Origin: Prostheceraeus crozeri
Taxonomy: Eukaryota; Platyhelminthes; Polycladida; Euryleptidae
Reading direction: 5' to 3'
Assembly (NCBI GenBank): GCA_907163375.1
Contig: CAJQUW010011503.1
Location: 1-64,000, forward strand
DNA length: 64,000 bases
The position numbers were made by a program, and so were the translations under genes. Position 1 is the stretch's first letter, and each line of letters begins with the position of its first letter. Positions 19,500-31,350 of this stretch are shown here, one piece after another. The notes beneath the pieces were generated by a model. That model had not been told where the DNA came from. It saw only the letters and a program-made list of their open reading frames with translations, and did no database searches.

Positions 19500-22120
19500 G
19501 GCCCGGTCACCAATTCGTTGGAGGCCACCCTATTAACAAAGAAAAGTTACAGACTGTGCCACACACAAACACTAGATTCAAGGATCTCTATCTTTCTTAG
19601 AAAATGAAGAAGCTCTTATTAAATTCATCTGATGAGAACTCAACTTCATGACAAGGTGCCCAACACACATCTTCAAAGGTCTAACTGCCATGAAATCATC
19701 ATGTTTAAAGTTTTAAGGCCCCTATGATAAGTAGCAAGGATCTTTTACATGCTGTAAAATATAAACGTGTGTAGAGAGAGGTTTTGACCTGAAGTCATGA
19801 ATTTATTTCTTCACTACCCCTCAAATGGAAAGAGTAAGGGTGGTGGAAGAATCATCAGAGCAACATGTTGTATAGTAATGCAGGCAATGACAGCCACGAT
19901 TTGACTTACAGATTTAGCGTTTTATATAACATACATCAATGATAACTGTTGTTGTAGAGTGTATACATGCATTTACTGACTTAGCCATTGGTGAATGACA
20001 CATCTAAATTGGTAAAGTCCATCATCTAAGGGGTAGGCTTACCTACCGTCGGATTTAGGGACTTAGTCATTTGGATAATACAAATGAAACGATCTCTTTT
20101 AGTATAGAATACGTAATGCATATGTTCACTTTATAAAATGACTTTGAAGGCAAGACTTAATTTTCATGGTGAAAAGCCAGTTTTGATATCGTTGATGAGA
20201 GATAGTTACATACTCATTATGTTATACATTTTACATTTGATGTGGTCAGCTGAAAAATGATTGATACATGTTCAATAGAAGCGTTGTATGTATCTTAGTG
20301 ACTGGAATCATAAGTGTGTAAAGAGTTGATGAGGAAAATACATAATAGTCAACGCAGGAAAGTTTCTTGTTATCCAATCTAGGAATATATGAACATCATT
20401 CATCAGTCAGTGTTGTATTTTAAAAGTTGTATGCTGACAGAGACATAAGTTTACTAAATTATACAGCAAAACTCCTAAATCCATAGGATAGGTGCCCCTG
20501 TGTTGAAATTTAAGGATTTAACGTTTTAAAAGTGTAAGTTACATAGATAAATCACTAAGTCCATAGTATAGTCAAGCCTATGACAAGACTTGGCGTTTTA
20601 TATGATCCATGTTAGTAATATCTGCTCGTGTAGGATGTGACTCAATGAGTTTAGTCAGATAATGTATCATCAACTTTATTCACTTAGTTATATGATGGAG
20701 AAAGTGTGAGATAGAAGTGAAAGCGATCTCATAAAGTTTAGAAGACATAGTAGTAGCATTGTAGGAATAAGTAAAGTGAAAAGTTATGTCGCATGAAATC
20801 AGTGATGCAAGATTAGCTCGCATTGAAATGAATTGGTAGTGTAACAAACAAGCTATGTGAGATTCAGCATATGTTTGAAGACAAGCGCTGTTAAAAGGTT
20901 TTGAGATGATGTGAATTTTATCACGTCATGTTCATGGATGTAACAGAATGAATGTTTCTACTGGTTGAGTGTATAAGATAGAACACATATCATAGTTGTT
21001 GCATGTAAACTGGAGGTTCATATTCAACGAAAGCAAAGATTGAGATTGCAAAGTTTAATGAATAGGTAGTGTAGCAAATTGGTTAGACATAGTTAGAAGA
21101 AACCGCAGTAACATATCGTGATAGTATCATATTGCATTAGGACTGTTAATTTATGAAAGTAATTCACGTAAAGTTAAACTGAAGTAGTTTGTATACTTGA
21201 TGAAGACAAGATACTATGAGTGTGAACGTAGAAATAGCATGCAATGGAGTATGCGTTGAAATGATTGTATGCCAACTGTATATGAAAAGTTATTTCCAAC
21301 AGCAAATAAGTAACACGAACGTATTAAGGTGCTACAAGTCTTTCATATTGATGAGGCTGACTGGAAGAAATGACTGTTGTCGTAAATGGGGAATTCAGCC
21401 TATGTTGAAAGTCAGGTACTGTGAAAGTTTTTATGATGATATTTGTCAAGGTTGAATGCAAAGTATCACATCATGTTTATAGATGAAAAGCGGAAGAGAA
21501 TAAATGTCTTTACAGGTTTTGAGTGTATAGGATAGAACACATGAAACAGTTACACTATGTAAATAAAGTTAAAGGGTCACAGTTGATGAAAGGTAGCTTT
21601 GATAGATTTCACATGGGTTGTTATGTAGAATGAATTGATATTCATAAATGGAAGTATGATGTAGTGATAAAGTGTTTCTAAGCCTTTCTTATGAGTGTCT
21701 ATGTAAGGCTGACTTTCATAAGTTGAGAAATGACTGTCTTCATAAGTGCAGAATAAAAGTATCTAGCTAGCGCGCATTATCTTTCAGGGATGATTGAACT
21801 CAAGTATTGTTATGCAGTATGTCTTGTGATGATATTTCGTATTGAACACTGTATCAAGTCATAAGTATGGGTATGAAGTATAATAGAATAAATGTTTCAT
21901 TCACAGGTTGAGAATATAGGAGGCACAAAGTATTGGTTGTATGTCATAGAGGGAAAAGCAAGTAATTTATAGAGCGACAGAGTCGATGTGTATGTGAAAG
22001 TATGTTAACGTATACATCCTATCCGAGAAATAGTATTAGGTCTCTGTGTAGATGTCTCAATAACATTTCATGGTTGTATTAGCATAAATCTGGTCAGTTG
22101 GGTAGTTCTCCCTTTAATTT
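19500..22120. other. Inner part of left arm, degenerate repeats without recognised genes
   Basis: Rich in GTATAG, TTTATAT and AATGAATG words, with diverged copies of TATAAAA/hairpin units (for example 20025-20085 and 20490-20625). Several ~60-80-codon frames exist, including 21216-21455, but none shows a motif, and the surroundings look like decayed repeats. Mirror: 22680-25300. Confidence 0.55.
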
Positions 22121-22326
22121 TTTCTTTATATTCTCTCTCTCTCTATGTCTGCCTGTGTGTATTTTCTTCTTTGTATCTGGTTGGGTGAGTGTTGTGACTT
22201 TTTAAGTTGTTTTCCTTTAGAGTATAGAATATTCATTTCGTATAGAATATGATAATAGGAATATATTAAGGGTAGTATCTTTGTATATTGCAAGAGGTAT
22301 AGCATCATGGTTAGCAGGGTAGCAGC

Positions 22327-22467
22327 TCTATGTGTGTGAATTCCATGCATGTTTGTGTGAGCGTGTCTGTGTGCGTATGAGTGCGTGATAATAAAGCGAT
22401 GACTTGTATCCATTCATCAAACTAATGAACATTATACAAAAACAGAAGAAGCAAATGGCATCATTTG
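22327..22467. other. Unique spacer at the palindrome centre
   Basis: 141 bp that do not pair with each other. The left half is rich in GT (TGTGTGAGCGTGTCTGTGTGCG); the right half is AT-rich. This is the only unpaired sequence in 17.9 kb, and it fixes the orientation of the element. Confidence 0.85.
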
Positions 22468-24185
22468 GCTGCTACCTTGCTAACCATGATGCTATACCTC
22501 TTGCAATATACAAAGATACTACCCTTAATATATTCCTATTATCATATTCTATACGAAATGAATATTCTATACTCTAAAGGAAAACAACTTAAAAAGTCAC
22601 AACACTCACCCAACCAGATACAAAGAAGAAAATACACACAGGCAGACATAGAGAGAGAGAGAATATAAAGAAAAAATTAAAGGGAGAACTACCCAACTGA
22701 CCAGATTTATGCTAATACAACCATGAAATGTTATTGAGACATCTACACAGAGACCTAATACTATTTCTCGGATAGGATGTATACGTTAACATACTTTCAC
22801 ATACACATCGACTCTGTCGCTCTATAAATTACTTGCTTTTCCCTCTATGACATACAACCAATACTTTGTGCCTCCTATATTCTCAACCTGTGAATGAAAC
22901 ATTTATTCTATTATACTTCATACCCATACTTATGACTTGATACAGTGTTCAATACGAAATATCATCACAAGACATACTGCATAACAATACTTGAGTTCAA
23001 TCATCCCTGAAAGATAATGCGCGCTAGCTAGATACTTTTATTCTGCACTTATGAAGACAGTCATTTCTCAACTTATGAAAGTCAGCCTTACATAGACACT
23101 CATAAGAAAGGCTTAGAAACACTTTATCACTACATCATACTTCCATTTATGAATATCAATTCATTCTACATAACAACCCATGTGAAATCTATCAAAGCTA
23201 CCTTTCATCAACTGTGACCCTTTAACTTTATTTACATAGTGTAACTGTTTCATGTGTTCTATCCTATACACTCAAAACCTGTAAAGACATTTATTCTCTT
23301 CCGCTTTTCATCTATAAACATGATGTGATACTTTGCATTCAACCTTGACAAATATCATCATAAAAACTTTCACAGTACCTGACTTTCAACATAGGCTGAA
23401 TTCCCCATTTACGACAACAGTCATTTCTTCCAGTCAGCCTCATCAATATGAAAGACTTGTAGCACCTTAATACGTTCGTGTTACTTATTTGCTGTTGGAA
23501 ATAACTTTTCATATACAGTTGGCATACAATCATTTCAACGCATACTCCATTGCATGCTATTTCTACGTTCACACTCATAGTATCTTGTCTTCATCAAGTA
23601 TACAAACTACTTCAGTTTAACTTTACGTGAATTACTTTCATAAATTAACAGTCCTAATGCAATATGATACTATCACGATATGTTACTGCGGTTTCTTCTA
23701 ACTATGTCTAACCAATTTGCTACACTACCTATTCATTAAACTTTGCAATCTCAATCTTTGCTTTCGTTGAATATGAACCTCCAGTTTACATGCAACAACT
23801 ATGATATGTGTTCTATCTTATACACTCAACCAGTAGAAACATTCATTCTGTTACATCCATGAACATGACGTGATAAAATTCACATCATCTCAAAACCTTT
23901 TAACAGCGCTTGTCTTCAAACATATGCTGAATCTCACATAGCTTGTTTGTTACACTACCAATTCATTTCAATGCGAGCTAATCTTGCATCACTGATTTCA
24001 TGCGACATAACTTTTCACTTTACTTATTCCTACAATGCTACTACTATGTCTTCTAAACTTTATGAGATCGCTTTCACTTCTATCTCACACTTTCTCCATC
24101 ATATAACTAAGTGAATAAAGTTGATGATACATTATCTGACTAAACTCATTGAGTCACATCCTACACGAGCAGATATTACTAACAT

Positions 24186-24322
24186 GGATCATATAAAACG
24201 CCAAGTCTTGTCATAGGCTTGACTATACTATGGACTTAGTGATTTATCTATGTAACTTACACTTTTAAAACGTTAAATCCTTAAATTTCAACACAGGGGC
24301 ACCTATCCTATGGATTTAGGAG
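24186..24322 (+). repeat. TATAAAA-hairpin units (right arm, plus orientation)
   Basis: Two adjacent units: CATATAAAACGCCAAGTC ... ATGGACTTAG and TTTTAAAACGTTAAATCC ... ATGGATTTAG. In each, a TATA-like box is followed by TAAATCC or AAGTC and, 25-40 nt later, its complement, which would form a short stem. Related units lie at 24726-24781, 24863-24890 and 26811-26871, and in inverse form in the left arm. They may be serial promoters with small structured transcripts or simply decayed repeats. Confidence 0.5.
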
Positions 24323-25308
24323 TTTTGCTGTATAATTTAGTAAACTTATGTCTCTGTCAGCATACAACTTTTAAAATACAACACTGACTGATGAATGATG
24401 TTCATATATTCCTAGATTGGATAACAAGAAACTTTCCTGCGTTGACTATTATGTATTTTCCTCATCAACTCTTTACACACCTATGATTCCAGTCACTAAG
24501 ATACATACAACGCTTCTATTGAACATGTATCAATCATTTTTCAGCTGACCACATCAAATGTAAAATGTATAACATAATGAGTATGTAACTATCTCTCATC
24601 AACGATATCAAAACTGGCTTTTCACCATGAAAATTAAGTCTTGCCTTCAAAGTCATTTTATAAAGTGAACATATGCATTACGTATTCTATACTAAAAGAG
24701 ATCGTTCATTTGTATTATCCAAATGACTAAGTCCCTAAATCCGACGGTAGGTAAGCCTACCCCTTAGATGATGGACTTTACCAATTTAGATGTGTCATTC
24801 ACCAATGGCTAAGTCAGTAAATGCATGTATACACTCTACAACAACAGTTATCATTGATGTATGTTATATAAAACGCTAAATCTGTAAGTCAAATCGTGGC
24901 TGTCATTGCCTGCATTACTATACAACATGTTGCTCTGATGATTCTTCCACCACCCTTACTCTTTCCATTTGAGGGGTAGTGAAGAAATAAATTCATGACT
25001 TCAGTCAAAACCTCTCTCTACACACGTTTATATTTTACAGCATGTATAAGATCCTTGCTACTTATCATAGGGGCCTTAAAACTTTAATCATGATGATTTC
25101 ATGGCAGTTAGACCTTTTGAAGATGTGTGTTGGGCACCTTGTCATGAAGTTGAGTTCTCATCAGATGAATTTAATAAGAGCTTCTTCATTTTCTAAGAAA
25201 GATAGAGATCCTTGAATCTAGTGTTTGTGTGTGGCACAGTCTGTAACTTTTCTTTGTTAATAGGGTGGCCTCCAACGAATTGGTGACCGGGCCCTCGGAA
25301 GGACCGAT

Positions 25309-25336
25309 GGAATACTTCGATTACTCGAAGTATTCC
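25309..25336 (-). terminator. Perfect 12-bp hairpin holding the stop codon, right copy
   Basis: Mirror of the hairpin at 19457-19484 with loop TTAC as read on the plus strand. Confidence 0.6.
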
Positions 25337-25557
25337 GGACGCTGAATTCTCAGCAACGCCAGATATTCTAGCGCCATATCCCTAAATAAAGGGTTCCCCA
25401 CAAGCTCATGTGGAATAAGATGGACGGGGCAGCGAATTGCTTCGCCTTTCTCTGCCTGCAAAGCAGTCAGGAGAAAGACTTTCCCCATCTTCACCCTGCA
25501 TCCACAGCGGAGCTCAAGGGTTCGACTCATGTCAAAGAAAGCAATATCGAAAGACAT
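25321..25557 (-). CDS. 78-residue protein of the palindrome, right copy
   Basis: Same reading frame and same product as the copy at 19236-19472, on the opposite strand, so both are transcribed inward toward the palindrome centre. The stop again lies in the loop of the hairpin at 25309-25336. No difference from the left copy was noticed within the frame. Confidence 0.6.
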   Translation of the reverse strand: MSFDIAFFDMSRTLELRCGCRVKMGKVFLLTALQAEKGEAIRCPVHLIPHELVGNPLFRDMALEYLALLRIQRPEYFE

Positions 25558-27349
25558 TGCTTCAAACGACTTGTAATTGATGAATGAGTGTGAACGTCTC
25601 CCTTATATTTCTCACACATTTTTGTAACTGGCTAGCAAGACATTGAAGAATTAAACAAATCGACAGTGTCCATGCTTTAACAGCAAATGGTGACTTGCGC
25701 GCGCGCGGAGTGTACAGTAACGAATTGTCAACGTGAGAATCCTTTCAGCCGCCCACGATAATATCTTCGACGCGATGGCAATGAGCTGTGTGGGAATCAG
25801 CTAGGTGCTACGATACGTTCCTGCATCCTTGCTCGTGGGACAGATGCGATAGCTCTCTGTTTCATGTGACAGACGGGCGCCAGAGAGAGAGCGCGTACAT
25901 CTTTGTGTTCTACTCCATCTGCTGAGGGGCTAGCGCGACAGACGATCACCCACCGACTGCGCTGTCATTCATCTTTGTGTTCTACTCTATCTGCTGAGGG
26001 GCTAGCGAGACAACCAGGCGGCAGAGTGCACTTATGATTCTTTGTGGGCACAGGAGGGGTTTTTTCACTGATAGGTTTCATGATAAACATTTTGAATGGC
26101 AGCATGTTGACTATTGCAAGCCATGTTAAATGTCATGTTTACATCGTCTGCATTCGCACAGAAAATGCTGTTTCCTACCAATGAGTTTTCTACACAGACG
26201 TATTCATTGTGTGAGTTCAAGGGTCGAGTCGTTGAACTAAGACTTATGCGTTTCTACAGGTCTTTATATCAGCTTTCAACACGCCTGCAATCTATGCAAG
26301 TTTTACCAACATAAAGTTGTTGACATAAAGTTTCTTACACCACATTTCATGTTTACGACTTTCATTTGAATGTCAGATTTGTATGTTCATCTGTCCATGA
26401 TGAGTGTAAACGTTGTCACAGTTCTCCTTTATTTCCCGTAAACCAGTTGTGACACTTTTGTGTTTCACTTCATCTAGCAGGTTGATTTTTATCTCACACA
26501 TAACGTTTCCTATCTCATATGCATTCGACTAACAATAAGTTGTTATGTCTATACTTGTATGCTGTCGATGCAGAGTGCAAACACGCTGTCTTTATTTACA
26601 AAACACACACATTCAATTTCATAAAGGCAAACAACACATTTAGTAAAGCTGGTACGCTAACGAGTGTGACTGCAGAAACATTTCATAAAACTTTTTTCAA
26701 CGTTCGCTAAGTTTCACAACAACCTGTCAAAGACTTCTTACAAAACTTATTTCAACATTTGCGTTTAAGCGAACATGTGCTTCACGTATTCTACACGAAC
26801 GGTTAACACATGTGATATAAAACCCTAAATCCGACCGTAGAGGAGCCTAGCCTTGGATGATGGACTTTACAGCCCATGCGATTCAATGTCATGGAATCAC
26901 ACTCAACGTGTGTGACAACATCTGGTTTTATAAAACATTCAACACTTATTCCTATCCATCTCACTTTGATATCCAACATGTTAAACTTAGACTTGGTTTC
27001 AACCACTCAAGTCGTCAAAAACTTGCAGGCGTTGTCTAATATTCAATTCATTCTGTACACAGATTCGCTTTACTTCACATCCAAAGTTAATGACTACCTA
27101 ACAGATGTATTCACTCTGAATTTACACTTCACCGTTTGTGAAAAGACTGTCACATAAAACATTTTACACACTGCAGTCCGGATCTCAACTAAGGATAAAA
27201 ACTTTCTAGTGCTGTGGTGAACACTGTTTTCATATAACATTCTAAAACTCTCATTGCAGTAGAAAACTGCTTTTACTAAACCTGATGAAGCGAGTCTAAC
27301 AGTCATGGAGTTTGAATTTTCTAATAGGGAAACATTTGCCAACTGTCTC

Positions 27350-28440
27350 CAATAAAACTTTCTAACACTGTGAAAGTAAGTTACAAGACAATCTACACTG
27401 TGCAGTAAAACCTTTTCGATAAAACTTTCTAGTGCTGTGAAAGTAAGTTACAAGACAATCTACACTGTGCAGTAAAACCTTTTCGATAAAACTTTCTAGT
27501 GCTGTGAAAGTAAGTTACAAGACAATCTACACTGTGCAGTAAAACCTTTTCGATAAAACTTTCTAGTGCTGTGATGAGTTCGGTCAGTCATACAACGTCA
27601 ATGATCAAACATTATTTTCACAAACGTGTGTCGCGGTAATATTATTTGACTACACTAACGCTTACATTTCATAACACTTGTGTTTCATAAAACGCCATGA
27701 TCAAATTTTCTAACTATACATCAACCTGTGTTGTAGTAAAACCTTTGTACAACATGATACACTTTCTGATTAGACTTACGAATACAACTTCAATGATCAA
27801 ACTTTCTAACCATACATCCACCTGTGTAGCAGTAAAACCTTTATACAACATGATAAAGTTTCTGACTACACTAACTTTACTTTTTCAAACCATGATACAC
27901 TTTCTGATGACACTCACGAATAAACGTCATGATCAAACTTTATTTTCACAAACGTGCGTCGTAGTAAAATTATTTGACTACACTAGCGCTAACATTTATG
28001 GCATTTGTGTTTCATAAAACGCCATGATCAAACTTTTCTAACTATACATCAACCTGTGTTGCAGTAAAACTTTTACAAACCATGATACACTTTCTGACTA
28101 GACTTACGAATACAACGTCAATGATCAAACTTTATTTTCACAAACATGAGTTGTAGTAAAAACTAGTTGACTACACTAACTTTGCTTTTACAAACCATGA
28201 TGAACTTTCTGATGACACTCACGAATAAACGTCATGATCAAACTTTACTTTCTCAAACGGGTGTCGCGGTAAAGAACTAATTGACTACACTAACTTTGCT
28301 TTTACAAACCATGATACAGTTTCTGACTAGACTTACGAATAAAACGTTGATGATCAAACTTTCTAACTATACATCAACCTGTGTTGCAATAAAACTTTTG
28401 TACAATATGATAAAGTTTCTGACGACACTGACAAGAGCTT
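27350..28440. repeat. 67-bp triplicate and degenerate array (right arm)
   Basis: Mirror of 16350-17440. In this orientation the recurring words are ATGATCAAACTTT (at about 27604, 27698, 27791, 27928, 28023, 28120, 28232 and 28345), CAACCTGTGTTGCAGTAAAAC and TTACGAATAAAACG. Reading frames here (27697-28017, 28281-28559) repeat those words and are not called as genes. Confidence 0.8.
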
Positions 28441-29411
28441 GTTCACTAGCAAAGAGAGAAGTCTGTGATGTGTTGCGTGTGGCGCATGAATGTCCTCCCT
28501 TCATTCCATTCATCAGTTCTGCTTGTCTCTATCACGGAGACGAAAAATTGCAAACATGACGCAGAGAGGTTTCACAAGGATTACCATTGCCCACGTCCCG
28601 TGCAGCTACGCACTTCACGCTGTCTCGAAATCACCCACAGGAAGTATCACACCGAAAATCGTGCACCGTCCATGACTTGATCGCCAGACATGAAAACCGG
28701 TGGAGTTGGTAAGAGGTTGACAGACTTTGATCAGCTTGATAGCAAGCCGTAGAGAGCTTGATTCACCAGCGTTTTGCAATGGAGATGTTTAGAGGCCACC
28801 CATGACAAGATAGCTAAGACTCAACCGATTGGCGTTCAAAGTGCTACGTTGAGAACTGTGTCAAATGCCCAACATGAGACATGAGTTGTCCCAGCGGTTA
28901 CGGTCTAAACTATGACACACTCCCTTGCCACACTTATCACTACGGCATCGTCCGCCGTCCCGAAGGAACACCCTGTCAGTGGAATATTACAGCAAAACTC
29001 TCCGTGTCTTGCTCGCTTTCAGTGAAAAGCTGCTTGTAACATGAGAAGACTGGCTCAGACATCATTAAAAATCATCTAGTTGACTTCAGCAGGGTCGAAA
29101 ACCCCAGAAAACCTCCAAAACTAGTGAATTTAAATTTTTCAACTTTTTAGCACTACTTACAACATTTTATAAGTAGTCTATCACTTAGAGCAGGTCAATA
29201 GCAACCGAACCTTTTTTGAATCAAGTCAAACGGACTTGTAGAAGCAAAGTTACAAGCCTTTAAAGTTTTGGAGTCTTTTATGGCCTGGAGACGAAGGCCA
29301 TCTCCTGGCGAACCTCTAAGTCTGACGCCTTAGCTGAGTTCAGCAATGAAATTTTCTAAGTCGGTTTCTTACAGAAACCGGGGATTTGGAATGTCCGAAG
29401 CTATCATCGGA

Positions 29412-29510
29412 GCTCAGAGAGACGACCTACCTCTGACAATCGCTCTCGTCTTAATGACAAGTCTCTGTCGGTTCCCAGCTTATATAGTGTGTGGCGATCA
29501 GCTGATGACG
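29412..29510 (-). promoter_or_regulatory. Inward core promoter with splice donor (right arm)
   Basis: Mirror of the left promoter: TGACGTAA, ATCAGCTGAT, TTATATA at about 29480-29486 and an initiator-like AATGA, all on the minus strand. With the left copy this makes a pair of convergent promoters 14 kb apart. Confidence 0.55.
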
Positions 29511-29879
29511 TAACACCCATCATCCAAAAACTTTAAACCCGTCTATCTCCGGTTCTAGTGCTCCGATTGACTCCAAATTTTGAGTGTCACGTTTTCTCGC
29601 TCTCCCCTTTCATTTAAGACATCCCTCGACCCTCTACGATGACCAGAAGCCGAGATGAAAAAACTCTGTCGTTTTTTCAAAAAGTTCCAAAATCTTGGAA
29701 AATGCACAAAAACTCGATTTTTAACAGGCTCTCATTTGGAAACGGAGCCTGTCACGCATCTGAAAAGAGGAGATCCTAGAGAACAAAGTGCGGTCTTGCC
29801 GCTAAAAGAAACCCGAGCTCTTCATTCACTTCCAATCCTCCACAATTCATCGTCCAAGTTGGCAAAAAAAAAAAGCGAC

Positions 29880-30870
29880 ATTTCACATTTGGACTTGAAA
29901 AAATCCTAAGTGTCGAGACCACCGTAGTGAAAATTTTCGAAAAAATTTTTTGGACGAATTTCAACCTGAAACCTTGATAGAAGTTTGTTTCACATGATTC
30001 TGAACAACTTTGGTCTTTTCGACCAATTTGGTCAGTTGAGTCGTTGGGGGGGGGGGGGCGGTTTTTCACCGAAACTTCACCGACCCAACTTTTGACGACA
30101 AACACGATGGGATGGGTCTCGGAGCTCAATTCCAACATTTTGAAAAATTTTTTTTTTTTTTCATGAAAAAATCCTAAGTGTCGAGACCACCGTAGTGAAA
30201 ATTTTCGAAAAAATTTTTTGGACGAATTTCAACCTGAAACCTTGATAGAAGTTTGTTTCACATGATTCTGAACAACTTTGGTCTTTTCAACCAATTTGGT
30301 CAGTTGAGTCGTTGGGGGGGGGGGGGGGGGGTTTTCACCGAAACTTCACCGACCCAACTTTTGACGACAAACACGATGGGATGGGTCTCGGAGCTCAATT
30401 CCAACATTTAAAAAAATTTTTTTTTTTCATGAAAAAATCCTAAGTGTCGAGACCACCGTAGTGAAAATTTTCGAAAAAATTTTTTGGACGAATTTCAACC
30501 TGAAACCTTGATAGAAGTTTGTTTCACATGATTCTGAACAACTTTGGTCTTTTCAACCAATTTGGTCAGTTGAGTCGTTGGGGGGGGGGGGGCGGTTTTT
30601 TCACCGAAACTTCACCGACCCAACTTTTGACGACAAACACGATGGGATGGGTCTCGGAGCTCAATTCCAACATTTTGAAAAATTTTTTTTTTTTCATGAA
30701 AAAATCCTAAGTGTCGAGACCACCGTAGTGAAAATTTTCGAAAAAATTTTTTGGACGAATTTCAACCTGAAACCTTGATAGAAGTTTGTTTCACATGATT
30801 CTGAACAACTTTGGTCTTTCGACCAATTTGGTCAGTTGAGTCGTTGGGGGGGGGGGGGGTCAGCGAAATT
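29880..30870. repeat. ~266-bp tandem array with poly-G tracts (right arm)
   Basis: Mirror of 13930-14900. Units carry GAGTCGTTGGGG at about 30041, 30309, 30572 and 30841. The runs of G differ in length from the C runs in the left arm. Confidence 0.93.
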
Positions 30871-31344
30871 TGATGAAAAATGTTTTGGTGACGGTCCCAG
30901 GTCGAAATTCCACACTTTGGAAAATTTTCAAATTTTTACCCATACAAAGTCACTCTGACACTTAGGATTTTTTCAGGTAAGCGAGCTCCGACCTAAAATC
31001 TTGTAACCGCTCTAACTTTTGAACGAAGACAGATAGGAACAAGCCGATTGTTTCACTGAATTTGTCTCACTCTTAGCTTTCAAACGAGCTATCGCACGAC
31101 AAAATCCGTCCACTAGAAGCCAACATCGAAGCAAGCTGTCCAGAGGGGGGGGGGCGGTTTTCTCCTCACGGACCCATTCCTCCCAACACATCCTTGGCCA
31201 TCTCCCTCACACTGCATTTCACATCATTTCACATTTTGTCCTTGCGTCCGCCTGATGACTCATCACTGCACCGCACTGTCCTTGATTTTGCCATGACTCA
31301 TCACTGCACCGCACTGTCCTTGCGTCTGGGATGTGCTTACTACT

Positions 31345-31350
31345 ACTGAA
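31345..31350. repeat. 6-bp target-site duplication, right copy
   Basis: ACTGAA directly follows the terminal TTACTACT; identical to 13437-13442. Confidence 0.85.

Larger units (their letters stand above)
13443..22326 (+). repeat. Left arm of the giant palindrome
   Basis: 8884 bp matching the right arm in inverted orientation. Order inward from the end: terminal direct repeats, poly-C tandem array, promoter with splice donor, degenerate ~95-135-bp array, 67-bp triplicate, TATAAAA/hairpin units, duplicated 72-bp segment, promoter and 78-codon frame, then about 2.4 kb of further degenerate repeat-like sequence before the centre. Confidence 0.93.
13443..31344. mobile_element. 17.9-kb palindromic mobile element, unclassified
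   Basis: The two halves are reverse complements over ~8.88 kb each (13443-22326 and 22468-31344) around a unique 141-bp spacer. The two outer ends stop at the same base of the arms and are bordered by ACTGAA. The flanks differ from each other but rejoin an old LINE frame, so the whole is an insertion. Ends are AGTAGTAAGCACATCCC and its complement. Differences between arms are few: scattered substitutions (for example 20312 region versus 24480 region) and mainly homopolymer length changes. No polymerase, integrase, ATPase, protease or capsid gene was recognised. Six-base duplication with AG...CT ends resembles Polinton/Maverick integration, but Dada-type elements also duplicate 6-7 bp. Confidence 0.9.
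22468..31344 (-). repeat. Right arm of the giant palindrome
   Basis: 8877 bp, the inverse of the left arm. Differences I could see include a substitution in the 24481 region (ACACACCTATG against the left arm's complement), indels at 25010, 25115, 24705, 27245 and 28617, and homopolymer lengths in the poly-G array. All features of the left arm recur here in reverse order. Confidence 0.93.

Noticed and set aside
21216-21455. 79-codon frame (mirror 23339-23578) as a second palindrome gene
   Set aside because: It has an ATG and Cys residues, but no promoter, hairpin or GC shift like the 78-codon unit; kept only as unresolved sequence.
22126-22668. Frames crossing the palindrome centre
   Set aside because: They are the two mirror copies of one frame running through the spacer; no motif.
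24726-24790. tRNA-like folding of the TATAAAA-hairpin units
   Set aside because: No A and B box pair, no cloverleaf of the right dimensions.
13443-31344. Polinton genes (polymerase B, integrase, ATPase, capsid)
   Set aside because: I looked for their usual motifs in the larger frames and saw none; no frame in the arms exceeds about 120 codons.
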